Positions 1 through 6,121 of a DNA stretch of 6,682 bases are shown one piece after another. How positions within the stretch are numbered: position 1 is the stretch's first letter; every line of letters begins with the position of its first letter. The notes under the pieces were generated by a model, which was given only the letters and a program-made list of their open reading frames with translations, was not told the origin of the DNA and did not search any database. Source of the stretch: Peptostreptococcaceae bacterium (GTDB taxonomy: Bacteria; Bacillota_A; Clostridia; Peptostreptococcales; Acidaminobacteraceae); contig JABXKX010000097.1 of NCBI GenBank assembly GCA_013619035.1, positions 1 through 6,682 of the forward strand, read 5' to 3'. Made by a program: the position numbers and the translations under genes.

Positions 1-22
1 GACAAAATCTTAAGATTTCATC
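1..22 (-). terminator. Possible terminator hairpin after the AhpD-like gene
   Basis: Immediately after the TAA stop at 25-23, the minus strand reads GATGAAATC, loop TTAA, GATTTTGTC. All nine positions can pair in RNA, with two G-U wobbles, so it folds into a short hairpin. The location is right for a terminator, but any U-run would lie outside the window, so this is tentative. Confidence 0.4.
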
Positions 23-568
23 TTACTTATGCCAAAATGATTCCAGTGATACGCCAAGTCCATCTGCCGTTCTATTAACATAGGCATAATAAGCAACAAT
101 TTGATTGATATCTAATATGTCCACATCTTCAAATCCAGATTTTCTAAGCATAATCACATCTTTTTCTACCATTTGCCCTGGTGTTAATGTGAGTTTTTCA
201 GCATATCTTAACATAATTTTTTCTTGTTTTGTAATATCAGCAGTTTTATAATCACTTCTAACCGCTTCTAATAATGCGTCATTTGAGTTTTTGCGAAGAC
301 CTTCGCCATGATGAGTCGTTCAGTAATCACATGTATTTAAACTCGAAACCACAACACCTATCATTTCCCGTTGTTTCTTTGAAAGATTATTCTCTCCTCG
401 CATTAATTCTTCATACATCATTAAATGTGCTTCTAGAGTCTTTGGATGTAAGCTATGTATTGATAAAATATTATCTATATCCTCATCTCCACCCTCTAAT
501 ACATGGTCGTATAAGTCTTTTAATTCACCCGTTGCTTCTTCTTTTTTAATTACTTTTATCCAAGCCAT
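23..568 (-). CDS. AhpD-like peroxidase-related enzyme, probable selenoprotein (CxxU, in-frame UGA at 322-320)
   Basis: Seen: two minus-strand open frames (574-320 and the stretch down to 23) are in the same frame, separated only by one TGA. Read through, they give a 181-residue protein, normal for the 'peroxidase-related enzyme' branch of the carboxymuconolactone decarboxylase/AhpD family. Around the TGA it reads SLNTCDY-U-TTHHGEGLR, where relatives have NxCxYCxxHHxxxL. The TGA is therefore exactly the second cysteine of the redox CxxC. With the start at 568, the motif is Glu68, Cys80, Sec83, His87, which matches the spacing of Glu118, Cys130, Cys133, His137 of mycobacterial AhpD as I recall it. 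The C-terminal NRTADGLGVSLE is also typical of the family. Start: AAGGGGG (581-575) lies 6 nt before the ATG at 568 but directly abuts the ATG at 574, so 568 is preferred; 574 adds Met-Gly. Family role: thiol-dependent reduction of peroxides or disulfides in the cytoplasm; the physiological substrate is unknown. Inference: selenocysteine is inserted at Sec83. The alternative is a pseudogene made by a TGY-to-TGA change, which the SECIS-like hairpin argues against. A standard gene caller would report two fragments. Confidence 0.85.
293..322 (-). promoter_or_regulatory. Bacterial SECIS element (UGA codon plus GGUC-loop hairpin)
   Basis: On the minus strand the TGA (322-320) is followed by 18 nt and then the tetraloop GGUC (301-298), closed by a perfect 5-bp stem GCGAA (306-302) with UUCGC (297-293). 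From memory, the E. coli fdhF SECIS also has a GGUC apical loop starting 18 nt after its UGA, and SelB binds the loop guanines. The stem codons (GGC GAA GGT CTT CGC) are GC-rich compared with the surrounding AT-rich gene, consistent with selection for structure. A weaker lower helix is possible between TCAT (314-311) and ATGA downstream. The equivalent of the E. coli bulged U is not evident. Confidence 0.8.
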
Positions 569-574
569 ACCCAT

Positions 575-581
575 CCCCCTT
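575..581 (-). promoter_or_regulatory. Ribosome binding site deciding the start of the AhpD-like gene
   Basis: AAGGGGG on the minus strand. It touches the first ATG (574) with no spacer but sits 6 nt before the second ATG (568), so translation most likely begins at 568. I found no convincing -35/-10 pair for this gene upstream, only isolated AT-rich -10-like hexamers. Confidence 0.55.
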
Positions 582-622
582 ATTCAATTTTACACCAAAT
601 ATATTTTTAAATCTATTATGCA

Positions 623-650
623 TTTACTTTATAAAAAGTTGTGTTAGAAT
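623..650 (+). promoter_or_regulatory. Putative sigma-A promoter of the first MATE gene
   Basis: TTTACT (623-628) and TAGAAT (645-650) are separated by 16 nt, and the -10 box carries an upstream TG (642-643), the extended -10 form. It lies 23 nt before the start codon of the gene at 674, leaving a short leader with AAAGGAG. Confidence 0.5.
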
Positions 651-673
651 GATAGAAGTATAAAGGAGCTATA

Positions 674-2020
674 ATGAAATTACTTAAACAAAAAAAGGCA
701 TTGATTCTTTCCATTCTTGCATTGTCATTACCCGCTATTATTGAGATGGCGCTTAATACCATGTTGGGTGTTGCAGATACAATTATGCTAGGACAATTGA
801 TCGGTGCAAGTGCCATCGCATCTGTTGGCTTTTCAAATCAAATTATTTTTATGTTAATCTTTACTTTCTCTTCTTTTAATACAGGAGCTGTTGCTCTTAT
901 ATCAAGAGCTTATGGAGAAAAGGATTACAAAAAACTAAAACACATAGCTGAGCAAAATATGTTGTTAAATTTAATCGTTGGCGGATTTATGCTGATAATA
1001 TCTTTAGTGATTCGTGAAGATATCTTTAGAATATACGATATTGAACCTGAGGTATTTACCAATTCGGTGATCTACTTTACGATCATCTTAGTTGGATTAA
1101 TCCCAATGTTTTTATCCTTCTCATTTGCAGCTATCTTAAGAGGATCAGGCGATACCAAAACACCAATGTACGTCACAGGTGTTGTAAATGTTTTTAACAT
1201 CATTGGTAACTACGTCTTAATAACCGGTTTCGGTCCATTCCCTGAGATGGGTATAGCAGGTGCTGCATGGGCTACCTCAATTTCGAGAATAATCGCTGTA
1301 TGTATTTATACTTATAAGCTTTATTTTAAAGACAGTCACATGAAGTTAAAACTTAAATTCTTCTTTGATAAGAAGATTATTAAACCACTATTTAGAATCA
1401 GTTGGCCTGGCGCAATCGAACAAGGTTTGATGCAATTATCATTTGTAGTTATTGGTGTTATTGTCGCAAAACTGGCTACCGATTCAGAAACCTTGTTTAG
1501 AATACTTATTCAGATTGAATCGTTATCGTTTATGCCAGCAGTTGGTATTTCAATTGCAGCTGCTACATTGGTTGGTAAATCTATTGGTGAAAAAGACATT
1601 CACAAAGCTACTGAAGTTGGATTTGCTTCTGCTTTCTTAGGTGTTGCATGGGGCAGTTTTATAGCAATTGTATTCGTACTCTTCCCAGAGCTTTTAATAA
1701 AAGCATTCACCCCAGAAGTAGCGATTGTACTAATAGGACTTCCTGTTGTTCCATTTATGGCACTCAATCAACCAGGGCTTAACTTTATGATTGTAATGGG
1801 TGGCGCCTTAAGGGGTGCTGGAGATACAAGACGATTGATGTATTATACCATCGCTAGACTATGGATACTATTCCTACCACTGGCATATATTTTTATCATC
1901 AACCTCGATTCAGGTGTTTCAGGCGTCTGGTATGCGGAAATCATTTCAATATTATTCTTTGCTTTTGTAATCTTTTTAAGATTCAAATCAAAAAAATGGT
2001 CATATATTACTGTAGACTAA
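674..2020 (+). CDS. MATE family efflux transporter
   Basis: A 448-residue integral membrane protein with about 12 hydrophobic segments, the normal size for MATE exporters. These export organic cations, drugs or metabolites using a Na+ or H+ gradient. The two homologous halves are visible: a first MatE domain at about residues 13-175 and a second at about 235-400. Each has the family's repeated elements: RAYGEKDYKKLK (79-90) mirrored by GKSIGEKDIHKATE (301-314), and LRGSGDTKTP (155-164) mirrored by LRGAGDTRR (379-387). Asp35 in the first helix (VADTIMLG) fits the position of the conserved acidic residue. The start is supported by AAAGGAG (662-668) with a 5-nt spacer. The gene stands alone between its own extended -10 promoter and a strong terminator, and diverges from the AhpD-like gene. 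It belongs to a clearly different branch from the second MATE gene here, so it is not a recent duplicate. Substrate cannot be inferred; there is no regulator gene beside it. Confidence 0.93.
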   Translation: MKLLKQKKALILSILALSLPAIIEMALNTMLGVADTIMLGQLIGASAIASVGFSNQIIFMLIFTFSSFNTGAVALISRAYGEKDYKKLKHIAEQNMLLNLIVGGFMLIISLVIREDIFRIYDIEPEVFTNSVIYFTIILVGLIPMFLSFSFAAILRGSGDTKTPMYVTGVVNVFNIIGNYVLITGFGPFPEMGIAGAAWATSISRIIAVCIYTYKLYFKDSHMKLKLKFFFDKKIIKPLFRISWPGAIEQGLMQLSFVVIGVIVAKLATDSETLFRILIQIESLSFMPAVGISIAAATLVGKSIGEKDIHKATEVGFASAFLGVAWGSFIAIVFVLFPELLIKAFTPEVAIVLIGLPVVPFMALNQPGLNFMIVMGGALRGAGDTRRLMYYTIARLWILFLPLAYIFIINLDSGVSGVWYAEIISILFFAFVIFLRFKSKKWSYITVD

Positions 2021-2044
2021 AAAAGAGCTTTCGCTCTTTTTTTT
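2019..2044. terminator. Strong, bidirectional intrinsic terminator
   Basis: AAAAGAGC (2021-2028) and GCTCTTTT (2033-2040) form an 8-bp stem with loop TTTC, extended by A-T pairs from the stop codon, followed by a run of eight Ts (2037-2044). It ends the MATE gene on the plus strand. Because it is flanked by As and Ts it can also work on the minus strand, where it directly follows the stop codon of the gene remnant at 2043-2159. Confidence 0.88.
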
Positions 2045-2159
2045 ATGCTACTTTATTTAAATTAACCATCTCTTGTTTTAATGCTTTAATAATAAAAGTA
2101 AGTACCATACCTATGATCGCAAAACCTGCTGCAATTAAGAGTCCAAGTTGCCAATCGAT
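2043..2159 (-). pseudogene. C-terminal remnant of a membrane protein gene (38 codons, no start)
   Basis: In this 163-bp gap between convergent genes the minus strand has an open frame beginning IDWQLGLLIAAG and ending KQEMVNLNKVA. It forms one long hydrophobic helix followed by a charged tail, as in the last transmembrane segment of a transporter (MFS-like is my best guess). An in-frame TAA (2162-2160) lies directly before it, and no ATG, GTG or TTG with a ribosome binding site could start it. Its stop abuts the hairpin terminator at 2019-2044. I infer the tail of a decayed or deleted gene that still carries its terminator. The parent family is not identifiable with confidence; it does not resemble the C-termini of the three transporters in this window. 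Confidence 0.5.
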
Positions 2160-2174
2160 TTACACCTTAGATGT

Positions 2175-2204
2175 AAAAAAAGGCTCTATCCGAAGATAGA
2201 GTCC
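2175..2204 (-). terminator. Intrinsic terminator of the MATE-peptidase operon
   Basis: On the minus strand CTCTATC and GATAGAG form a 7-bp stem capped by a UUCG tetraloop. The stem is extended by GG-CC across a single-base bulge and followed by seven Ts (2181-2175). It begins three bases after the TAG stop of the peptidase gene. Confidence 0.92.
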
Positions 2205-2207
2205 TGT

Positions 2208-3281
2208 CTATAATAATTGTAACGCTTTGGGATAGCTGTTTAAAATCTCACAACCGTCTTTAGTAACCAATACAACATCTTCAATTCTTACACCGAATTT
2301 ACCTTCTAAGTAAATTCCAGGTTCTATGGTAAAAGTCATACCTTCTTCCAACACCATATCACATACACTGCTTACATCTGGAAATTCATGTACTTCGATA
2401 CCAATACCATGACCAGTTCTATGTGTGAAATAGTCACCATAACCTGCATCAGCAATTACTTTTCTAGCGGCATTGTCTACATCTTTAAGTTTAAGGCCTG
2501 GTTTTACAGCCTTTATACCTGCAAGATTGGCTTTTAAAACCAAATCATATACTTTCCTATATTCTTCAGAAGGTTCACCATAGTAGAATGATCTTGTCAT
2601 ATCTGAACAATATCCATTGGTTCTACCACCCATGTCAATTAGAATGGCTTGATTTTCTGGAGGCATCGCTTGACCTGGATTATGATGTGGTACTGCTGCA
2701 TTTTCACCATAACAAACCGATGGTGTAAATGAGACTTCAAAAGTATTATTTAACTCGTACAATCCAGGAATTTGTTTCTGTAACTCTTTCTCAGAGAATT
2801 TCTTTTCTTTTAAAAGATCTACAACTTTTTTCATAGTTTCATCATTTACCGATGAAGCATGTTTCATTTTAGCAATTTCATCAGCATCTTTTTGCATACG
2901 CGCTGCGTCAACACTAACTGAGCCAATTTCAATTTCTAAATTAGGTAACTGCTTCATTAATCTCACTAGGAAATGAGCAGCCCATTCTTTATCAGTACCA
3001 AAGTTACCTTCTATTAAAAGATCTTTTAAGTAAGTAATCGGATCTTCCGTATCGTTATAGAAAATTACTTTTGTATCTAATGATTGTGCATTAGGGAACA
3101 AGGCATTAACAATTAGTGCATGGTCTCCATTTTTATTAACATACAACACCAATAATCTTTCACCAGGATGGAACATTTCATCTAAAAGATAATACAAAGA
3201 GTTTGGTGCTGAAATAATCAACTGATCTATACCATCTTTTTTCATATTCTCGATGACTCTATTGAGTCTTGATTGATTCAT
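2208..3281 (-). CDS. M24 family metallopeptidase, Xaa-Pro aminopeptidase-like
   Basis: A 357-residue cytosolic protein of the size of the short Firmicutes aminopeptidase P / Xaa-Pro peptidases. Residues about 1-130 form the creatinase-like N-terminal domain and about 138-350 the 'pita-bread' catalytic domain. All five dinuclear metal ligands are present in order: Asp216 (LIDMGG), Asp227 (YCSDMTR), His291 (HRTGHGIG), Glu320 (TIEPGIY) and Glu334 (VRIEDVV), with the accessory histidines His199-His200 (VPHHN) and His298. The expected reaction is removal of an N-terminal residue preceding proline, or cleavage of Xaa-Pro dipeptides, usually Mn- or Co-dependent. The exact split between aminopeptidase P and prolidase cannot be made from sequence alone. 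The start is firm: AAAGGAGGT lies just before the ATG, inside the end of the upstream MATE gene. The start codon overlaps that gene's TGA stop (ATGA), so translation is probably coupled. It is the last gene of the operon. Confidence 0.93.
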   Translation of the reverse strand: MNQSRLNRVIENMKKDGIDQLIISAPNSLYYLLDEMFHPGERLLVLYVNKNGDHALIVNALFPNAQSLDTKVIFYNDTEDPITYLKDLLIEGNFGTDKEWAAHFLVRLMKQLPNLEIEIGSVSVDAARMQKDADEIAKMKHASSVNDETMKKVVDLLKEKKFSEKELQKQIPGLYELNNTFEVSFTPSVCYGENAAVPHHNPGQAMPPENQAILIDMGGRTNGYCSDMTRSFYYGEPSEEYRKVYDLVLKANLAGIKAVKPGLKLKDVDNAARKVIADAGYGDYFTHRTGHGIGIEVHEFPDVSSVCDMVLEEGMTFTIEPGIYLEGKFGVRIEDVVLVTKDGCEILNSYPKALQLL

Positions 3282-4657
3282 ATGACCTCCTTTAAAGGGT
3301 TTTCTAATTCTTTCTTAATTTTACTTAAACCCGTTACAAATAACAGTACAATTACCGTCCCTTTTAGTATACTACTAATCGTTATACTCCACCATACACC
3401 GCTTAAAGAAAGTGTAGTTGCAGACAAAATAAGTGCCAGTGGTATTCTTAATGCATTAAATAAAGTGCTGTTTACAGCTGGATGCATCGTCTTTCCAAGA
3501 CCATTAAAAGCACCATTGGTTACAATCTCTATACACATAAACAATTGTGACAAACCTAGAATTTTGAGGTAGATAATGCCCTCTTTTAGTGCTACCGGCT
3601 CATTGATAAAAACCTTAAATATTTGAGCTGGGAATGTTAGTATTAATGCTGTTGTAATAAATCCTATTATAGCCATAATAATCAAAGAGATTCTATAACC
3701 TTGTTTGATACGGTCATATCTTTTTGCACCATAATTCTGTCCAACAAATGTACTTGTTGCCGTGGCAAATCCTGAAGCCGTCATCCATGAAACAGATTCT
3801 ATTTGACTACCAACCTTCTGTACCGCAATTGCAACAGCACCCCAGTCCGCTATAATTCTAGCAATAAACATGGCAATCAGTGTAAATAAAATACTTTGTA
3901 CACCAGCAGGCAAACCAATTTTTGCAATTTCTTTGACCTTAGTAAAATCAGGTTTGTTGAATATATGAAGGCCTTCAAACATATGAATGTCTTTATTTGA
4001 TTTTATATAAATGATAAATACGCCTGTAACAACTAACTGAGCAAATACAGTTGCTATTGCAGCACCAGCAACACCCAATTGAGGAAATGGTCCTATACCA
4101 AAAATAAGTAAAGGATCAAATATAATATTAAATGCCAAGCCAATGGTGTTTATTGCAAAAGGCACACCACTCTTACCATAACCATTAAATATGGCAGTAA
4201 ATATTGGATTTAAAAACGTAAACACAAACCCGAGGGCTACAATACTCAAATATGTGGTTGCAGCTTCAACAACATGTGTTTCTCTTATATTAAAAAATGC
4301 AATTAATTCTGACTTAAATAACAAAACAACCGCCATGGAAATCAGAGAAAAAACCAATACCATCTGAAGTACGTTCTGAACAATTTTCTTTGTTGCTTCT
4401 AAATCTTTTCTCCCGACACTTTGTGAAACCAACACTTCTGCACCTATTCTGCACAAAAAAATAAGCCCCATCGCAAACCACATATAGAAACCCGCAGTAC
4501 CAACTGCTGCCGTAGCATCACTGCCTAATTTCCCAATCCAAATCATATCGGTTAGGTTATAAGCCATTTGTACAAATGATGTCCCCATAATAGGCAGTGC
4601 TAAAAACAAAATAGATGTAAATATTTTTCCTTGTGTCAAATCATTACTATTATTCAT
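3278..4657 (-). CDS. MATE family efflux transporter (second, distinct)
   Basis: A 459-residue protein with about 12 membrane segments and two MatE domains (about residues 17-178 and 243-405). Recognisable elements are ALPIMGTSFVQMAYNLTDM at 20-38 with Asp37, SQSVGRKDLEATKK (78-91), NGYGKSGVPF (158-167), DPLLIFGIGPFPQLGVAGAA (181-200), GQNYGAKRYDRIKQG (306-320) and NGAFNGLGKTMHP (381-393). The duplicated NG(Y/F)GK(S/T) pattern marks the two halves. Role by family: cation-coupled export of small molecules; substrate unknown. AGGAGGG is placed 3 nt before the ATG, supporting the start. The gene has a TATAAT promoter in the 91-bp gap upstream and overlaps the peptidase start by 4 nt, so the pair forms an operon. 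The only TGA in frame is its stop, which shows that TGA terminates in this genome when no SECIS follows. It is divergent in sequence from the MATE gene at 674-2020. Confidence 0.93.
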   Translation of the reverse strand: MNNSNDLTQGKIFTSILFLALPIMGTSFVQMAYNLTDMIWIGKLGSDATAAVGTAGFYMWFAMGLIFLCRIGAEVLVSQSVGRKDLEATKKIVQNVLQMVLVFSLISMAVVLLFKSELIAFFNIRETHVVEAATTYLSIVALGFVFTFLNPIFTAIFNGYGKSGVPFAINTIGLAFNIIFDPLLIFGIGPFPQLGVAGAAIATVFAQLVVTGVFIIYIKSNKDIHMFEGLHIFNKPDFTKVKEIAKIGLPAGVQSILFTLIAMFIARIIADWGAVAIAVQKVGSQIESVSWMTASGFATATSTFVGQNYGAKRYDRIKQGYRISLIIMAIIGFITTALILTFPAQIFKVFINEPVALKEGIIYLKILGLSQLFMCIEIVTNGAFNGLGKTMHPAVNSTLFNALRIPLALILSATTLSLSGVWWSITISSILKGTVIVLLFVTGLSKIKKELENPLKEVI

Positions 4658-4685
4658 TCGCCCTCCTAAATATTATCTTATGATG

Positions 4686-4714
4686 ATTATACACGGGCAG
4701 AAGGGTTTCTACAA
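4686..4714 (-). promoter_or_regulatory. Putative promoter of the MATE-peptidase operon
   Basis: On the minus strand a perfect TATAAT (4691-4686) is preceded at 17 nt by TTGTAG (4714-4709), a weak -35 matching TTGACA at three positions. It lies just after the terminator of the upstream MFS gene and 28 nt before the MATE start codon. Confidence 0.55.
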
Positions 4715-4717
4715 TAG

Positions 4718-4742
4718 AAAAAAGGACATTCTCATGTCCTTT
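4718..4742 (-). terminator. Intrinsic terminator of the MFS gene
   Basis: On the minus strand AAAGGACAT, loop GAGA, ATGTCCTTT form a perfect 9-bp stem, with six consecutive Ts at its 3' end. It starts 6 bases after the TAA stop at 4749 and separates the MFS gene from the following operon. Confidence 0.9.
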
Positions 4743-4748
4743 CAATTA

Positions 4749-5975
4749 TTATTCTAATTCAGCATCATTTGGTAATTTCATGAATACCAATAAACCCAAT
4801 ATAAATAATGGAATAATGGCTAAAATACTATACCTGCCATTACCTGTAATCGTTGTTGTTAACGCCATTAATAATGGTCCTAATATTGCAGCGAATTTTC
4901 CAAACACATTGTAGAATCCAAAGAATTCATTCGATTGTTTTTTAGGAATAATCTTAGCATAATACGAACGGCTAAGTGCTTGAACACCACCTTGAGCCGA
5001 TCCGATCATCGCACCTAATACAAACACATCATCGATGCTATTCATTGTAAATGCATACATTGTAGCAATAATATAAGTAATAATACCTACAATTAACATG
5101 CGTTTTGCTGAGTATTTTTTTGCAAGTCTTCCATAGATAATCGCACATGGAAAAGCAATCAGTTGTACAATCAATAAAATACCTAACATCACAAACATAT
5201 CAAAGCCATCACTACCAAGAACTTCTTGGGCATATGGCACACACATCTTAATTATGGTACCCACACCATCAATATATAAGAAGTAAGCTAACATAAAAAT
5301 CATGATCGTTTTATGAGATTTTATATTTTTAAAGGTTCTACCCAGTCTCTTAAAACTATTGTAAACGGGTCTTGGTTCTTTTTCTATGTAATGTACTTGT
5401 TTGACATTTCTAAGAAGTGGAATGGTGAATAAGCCCCACCATAATGCTGTAATCACAAATCCTAACTGATAACCCAACATATTGTCTTGCCCAATGACAA
5501 AGACAATGCCTAAAGAGATTGCAAACGGAATAACTGAAGCAATATAGCCATATGCAAAACCACTTGCTGAAACTCTATCCATACGAGAGTTGTCTGATAT
5601 ATCCACTAAGAATGAATCATAGAAAATATTAGCACCAGAAAAACCAACAACTGTTATAATATAAAAAGCAATTAATAATTGCCAAACACCACTAGGTACC
5701 ACCGCTAATGCTCCAGTGAAAATAATACCTAATAAAGCGAAGAAAGTAAAAAATCGTTTTTTTGTATCCTTATAATCAGCAATCGTACCCAGTATCGGAC
5801 TAATAAGTGCAACGATGAAACTTGCAATGGAGTTAAAATAACCTAAATCCATTGTTGACCCTTCTCGGAACATACCAAAATAAATTGGCAGTAATGCGGT
5901 TGTAATTGCCATTGAGTACGCTGAGTTACCACAATCATATAAAACCCAACTAATTTCTTGTTTAGTAAATTTCAT
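4749..5975 (-). CDS. MFS transporter, UMF1 (Atg22-like) family
   Basis: A 408-residue polytopic membrane protein with about 12 hydrophobic segments. The family is shown by the N-terminal WVLYDCGNSAYS (10-21, usually WVLYDWANSAY), the MFS loop motif GTIADYKDTKKR (63-74), NIFYDSFLVDIS (116-127) and the strongly conserved block GSAQGGVQALSRSYYAK at 325-341, followed by IIPKKQSNEFFGFYNVFGK at 342-360. Fungal Atg22 exports amino acids from the vacuole; substrates of the bacterial UMF1 proteins are not established, so I assign no cargo. Unusual: Cys15-Gly16 replace the common Trp-Ala after YD. The start is supported by AAAGGA with a 5-nt spacer. The gene is transcribed alone, with its own terminator, from the AT-rich divergent region shared with the phospholipase-family gene. 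Confidence 0.9.
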   Translation of the reverse strand: MKFTKQEISWVLYDCGNSAYSMAITTALLPIYFGMFREGSTMDLGYFNSIASFIVALISPILGTIADYKDTKKRFFTFFALLGIIFTGALAVVPSGVWQLLIAFYIITVVGFSGANIFYDSFLVDISDNSRMDRVSASGFAYGYIASVIPFAISLGIVFVIGQDNMLGYQLGFVITALWWGLFTIPLLRNVKQVHYIEKEPRPVYNSFKRLGRTFKNIKSHKTIMIFMLAYFLYIDGVGTIIKMCVPYAQEVLGSDGFDMFVMLGILLIVQLIAFPCAIIYGRLAKKYSAKRMLIVGIITYIIATMYAFTMNSIDDVFVLGAMIGSAQGGVQALSRSYYAKIIPKKQSNEFFGFYNVFGKFAAILGPLLMALTTTITGNGRYSILAIIPLFILGLLVFMKLPNDAELE

Positions 5976-6004
5976 AGAATTCCTTTCTCGAGTTTTGTTG
6001 TATT

Positions 6005-6034
6005 TATAATATTATATCATATATAATATTATAT
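6005..6034. repeat. Two copies of a 13-bp AT-only palindromic repeat in the divergent promoter region
   Basis: TATAATATTATAT occurs at 6005-6017 and again at 6022-6034. The first 12 bases of each are a perfect palindrome. The two copies are 17 bp apart centre to centre, between the start of the MFS gene and the phospholipase-family gene. Each copy contains TATAAT on both strands, so they may supply the -10 box of the MFS gene; I find no good -35 at the right distance. They could also be a paired operator, or simply AT-rich spacer. Confidence 0.5.
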
Positions 6035-6061
6035 AAAGTTATAATCATGTTAATACGCCAA

Positions 6062-6090
6062 TTGACAAATTATACTTTATTCTATACATT
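6062..6090 (+). promoter_or_regulatory. Putative promoter of the phospholipase-family gene
   Basis: A perfect -35 TTGACA (6062-6067) is followed after 17 nt by TACATT (6085-6090), matching TATAAT at four positions. The start codon lies 31 nt further on, behind AAGGAGG (6110-6116) with a 5-nt spacer. Confidence 0.55.
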
Positions 6091-6121
6091 TATACTATAG
6101 ATTAACCAAAAGGAGGATTTT

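Noticed and set aside
23..214. Separate short minus-strand gene starting at an internal ATG (MLRYAEKLTL)
   Set aside because: It is the C-terminal part of the AhpD-like frame: same frame as 320-574, continuous family similarity, no ribosome binding site before this ATG.
320..322. TGA read as tryptophan (Mollicutes code)
   Set aside because: Tryptophans in the other genes are TGG, TGA is a real stop for the MATE gene at 3278, and homologues have Cys rather than Trp at this position.
274..549. Plus-strand open frame of 91 codons
   Set aside because: It is antisense to the AhpD-like gene, has no ribosome binding site, and its Leu/His-rich composition is typical of a shadow frame.
575..673. A minus-strand promoter for the AhpD-like gene (CATAAT or TAAAAT as -10)
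   Set aside because: Neither -10-like hexamer has an acceptable -35 box at 15-19 nt, and such hexamers are frequent in AT-rich DNA.
1861..2199. Plus-strand open frame of 112 codons crossing the end of the MATE gene
   Set aside because: It runs through the MATE gene in another frame, across the terminator and antisense to the remnant; no ribosome binding site and no recognisable protein.
3273..3572. Plus-strand open frame of 99 codons
   Set aside because: It lies antisense inside the second MATE gene without start signals.
674..4657. The two MATE genes as a recent inverted duplication
   Set aside because: The proteins share only general family features; motifs, loops and lengths differ throughout, so they are different subfamilies and not a local copy.
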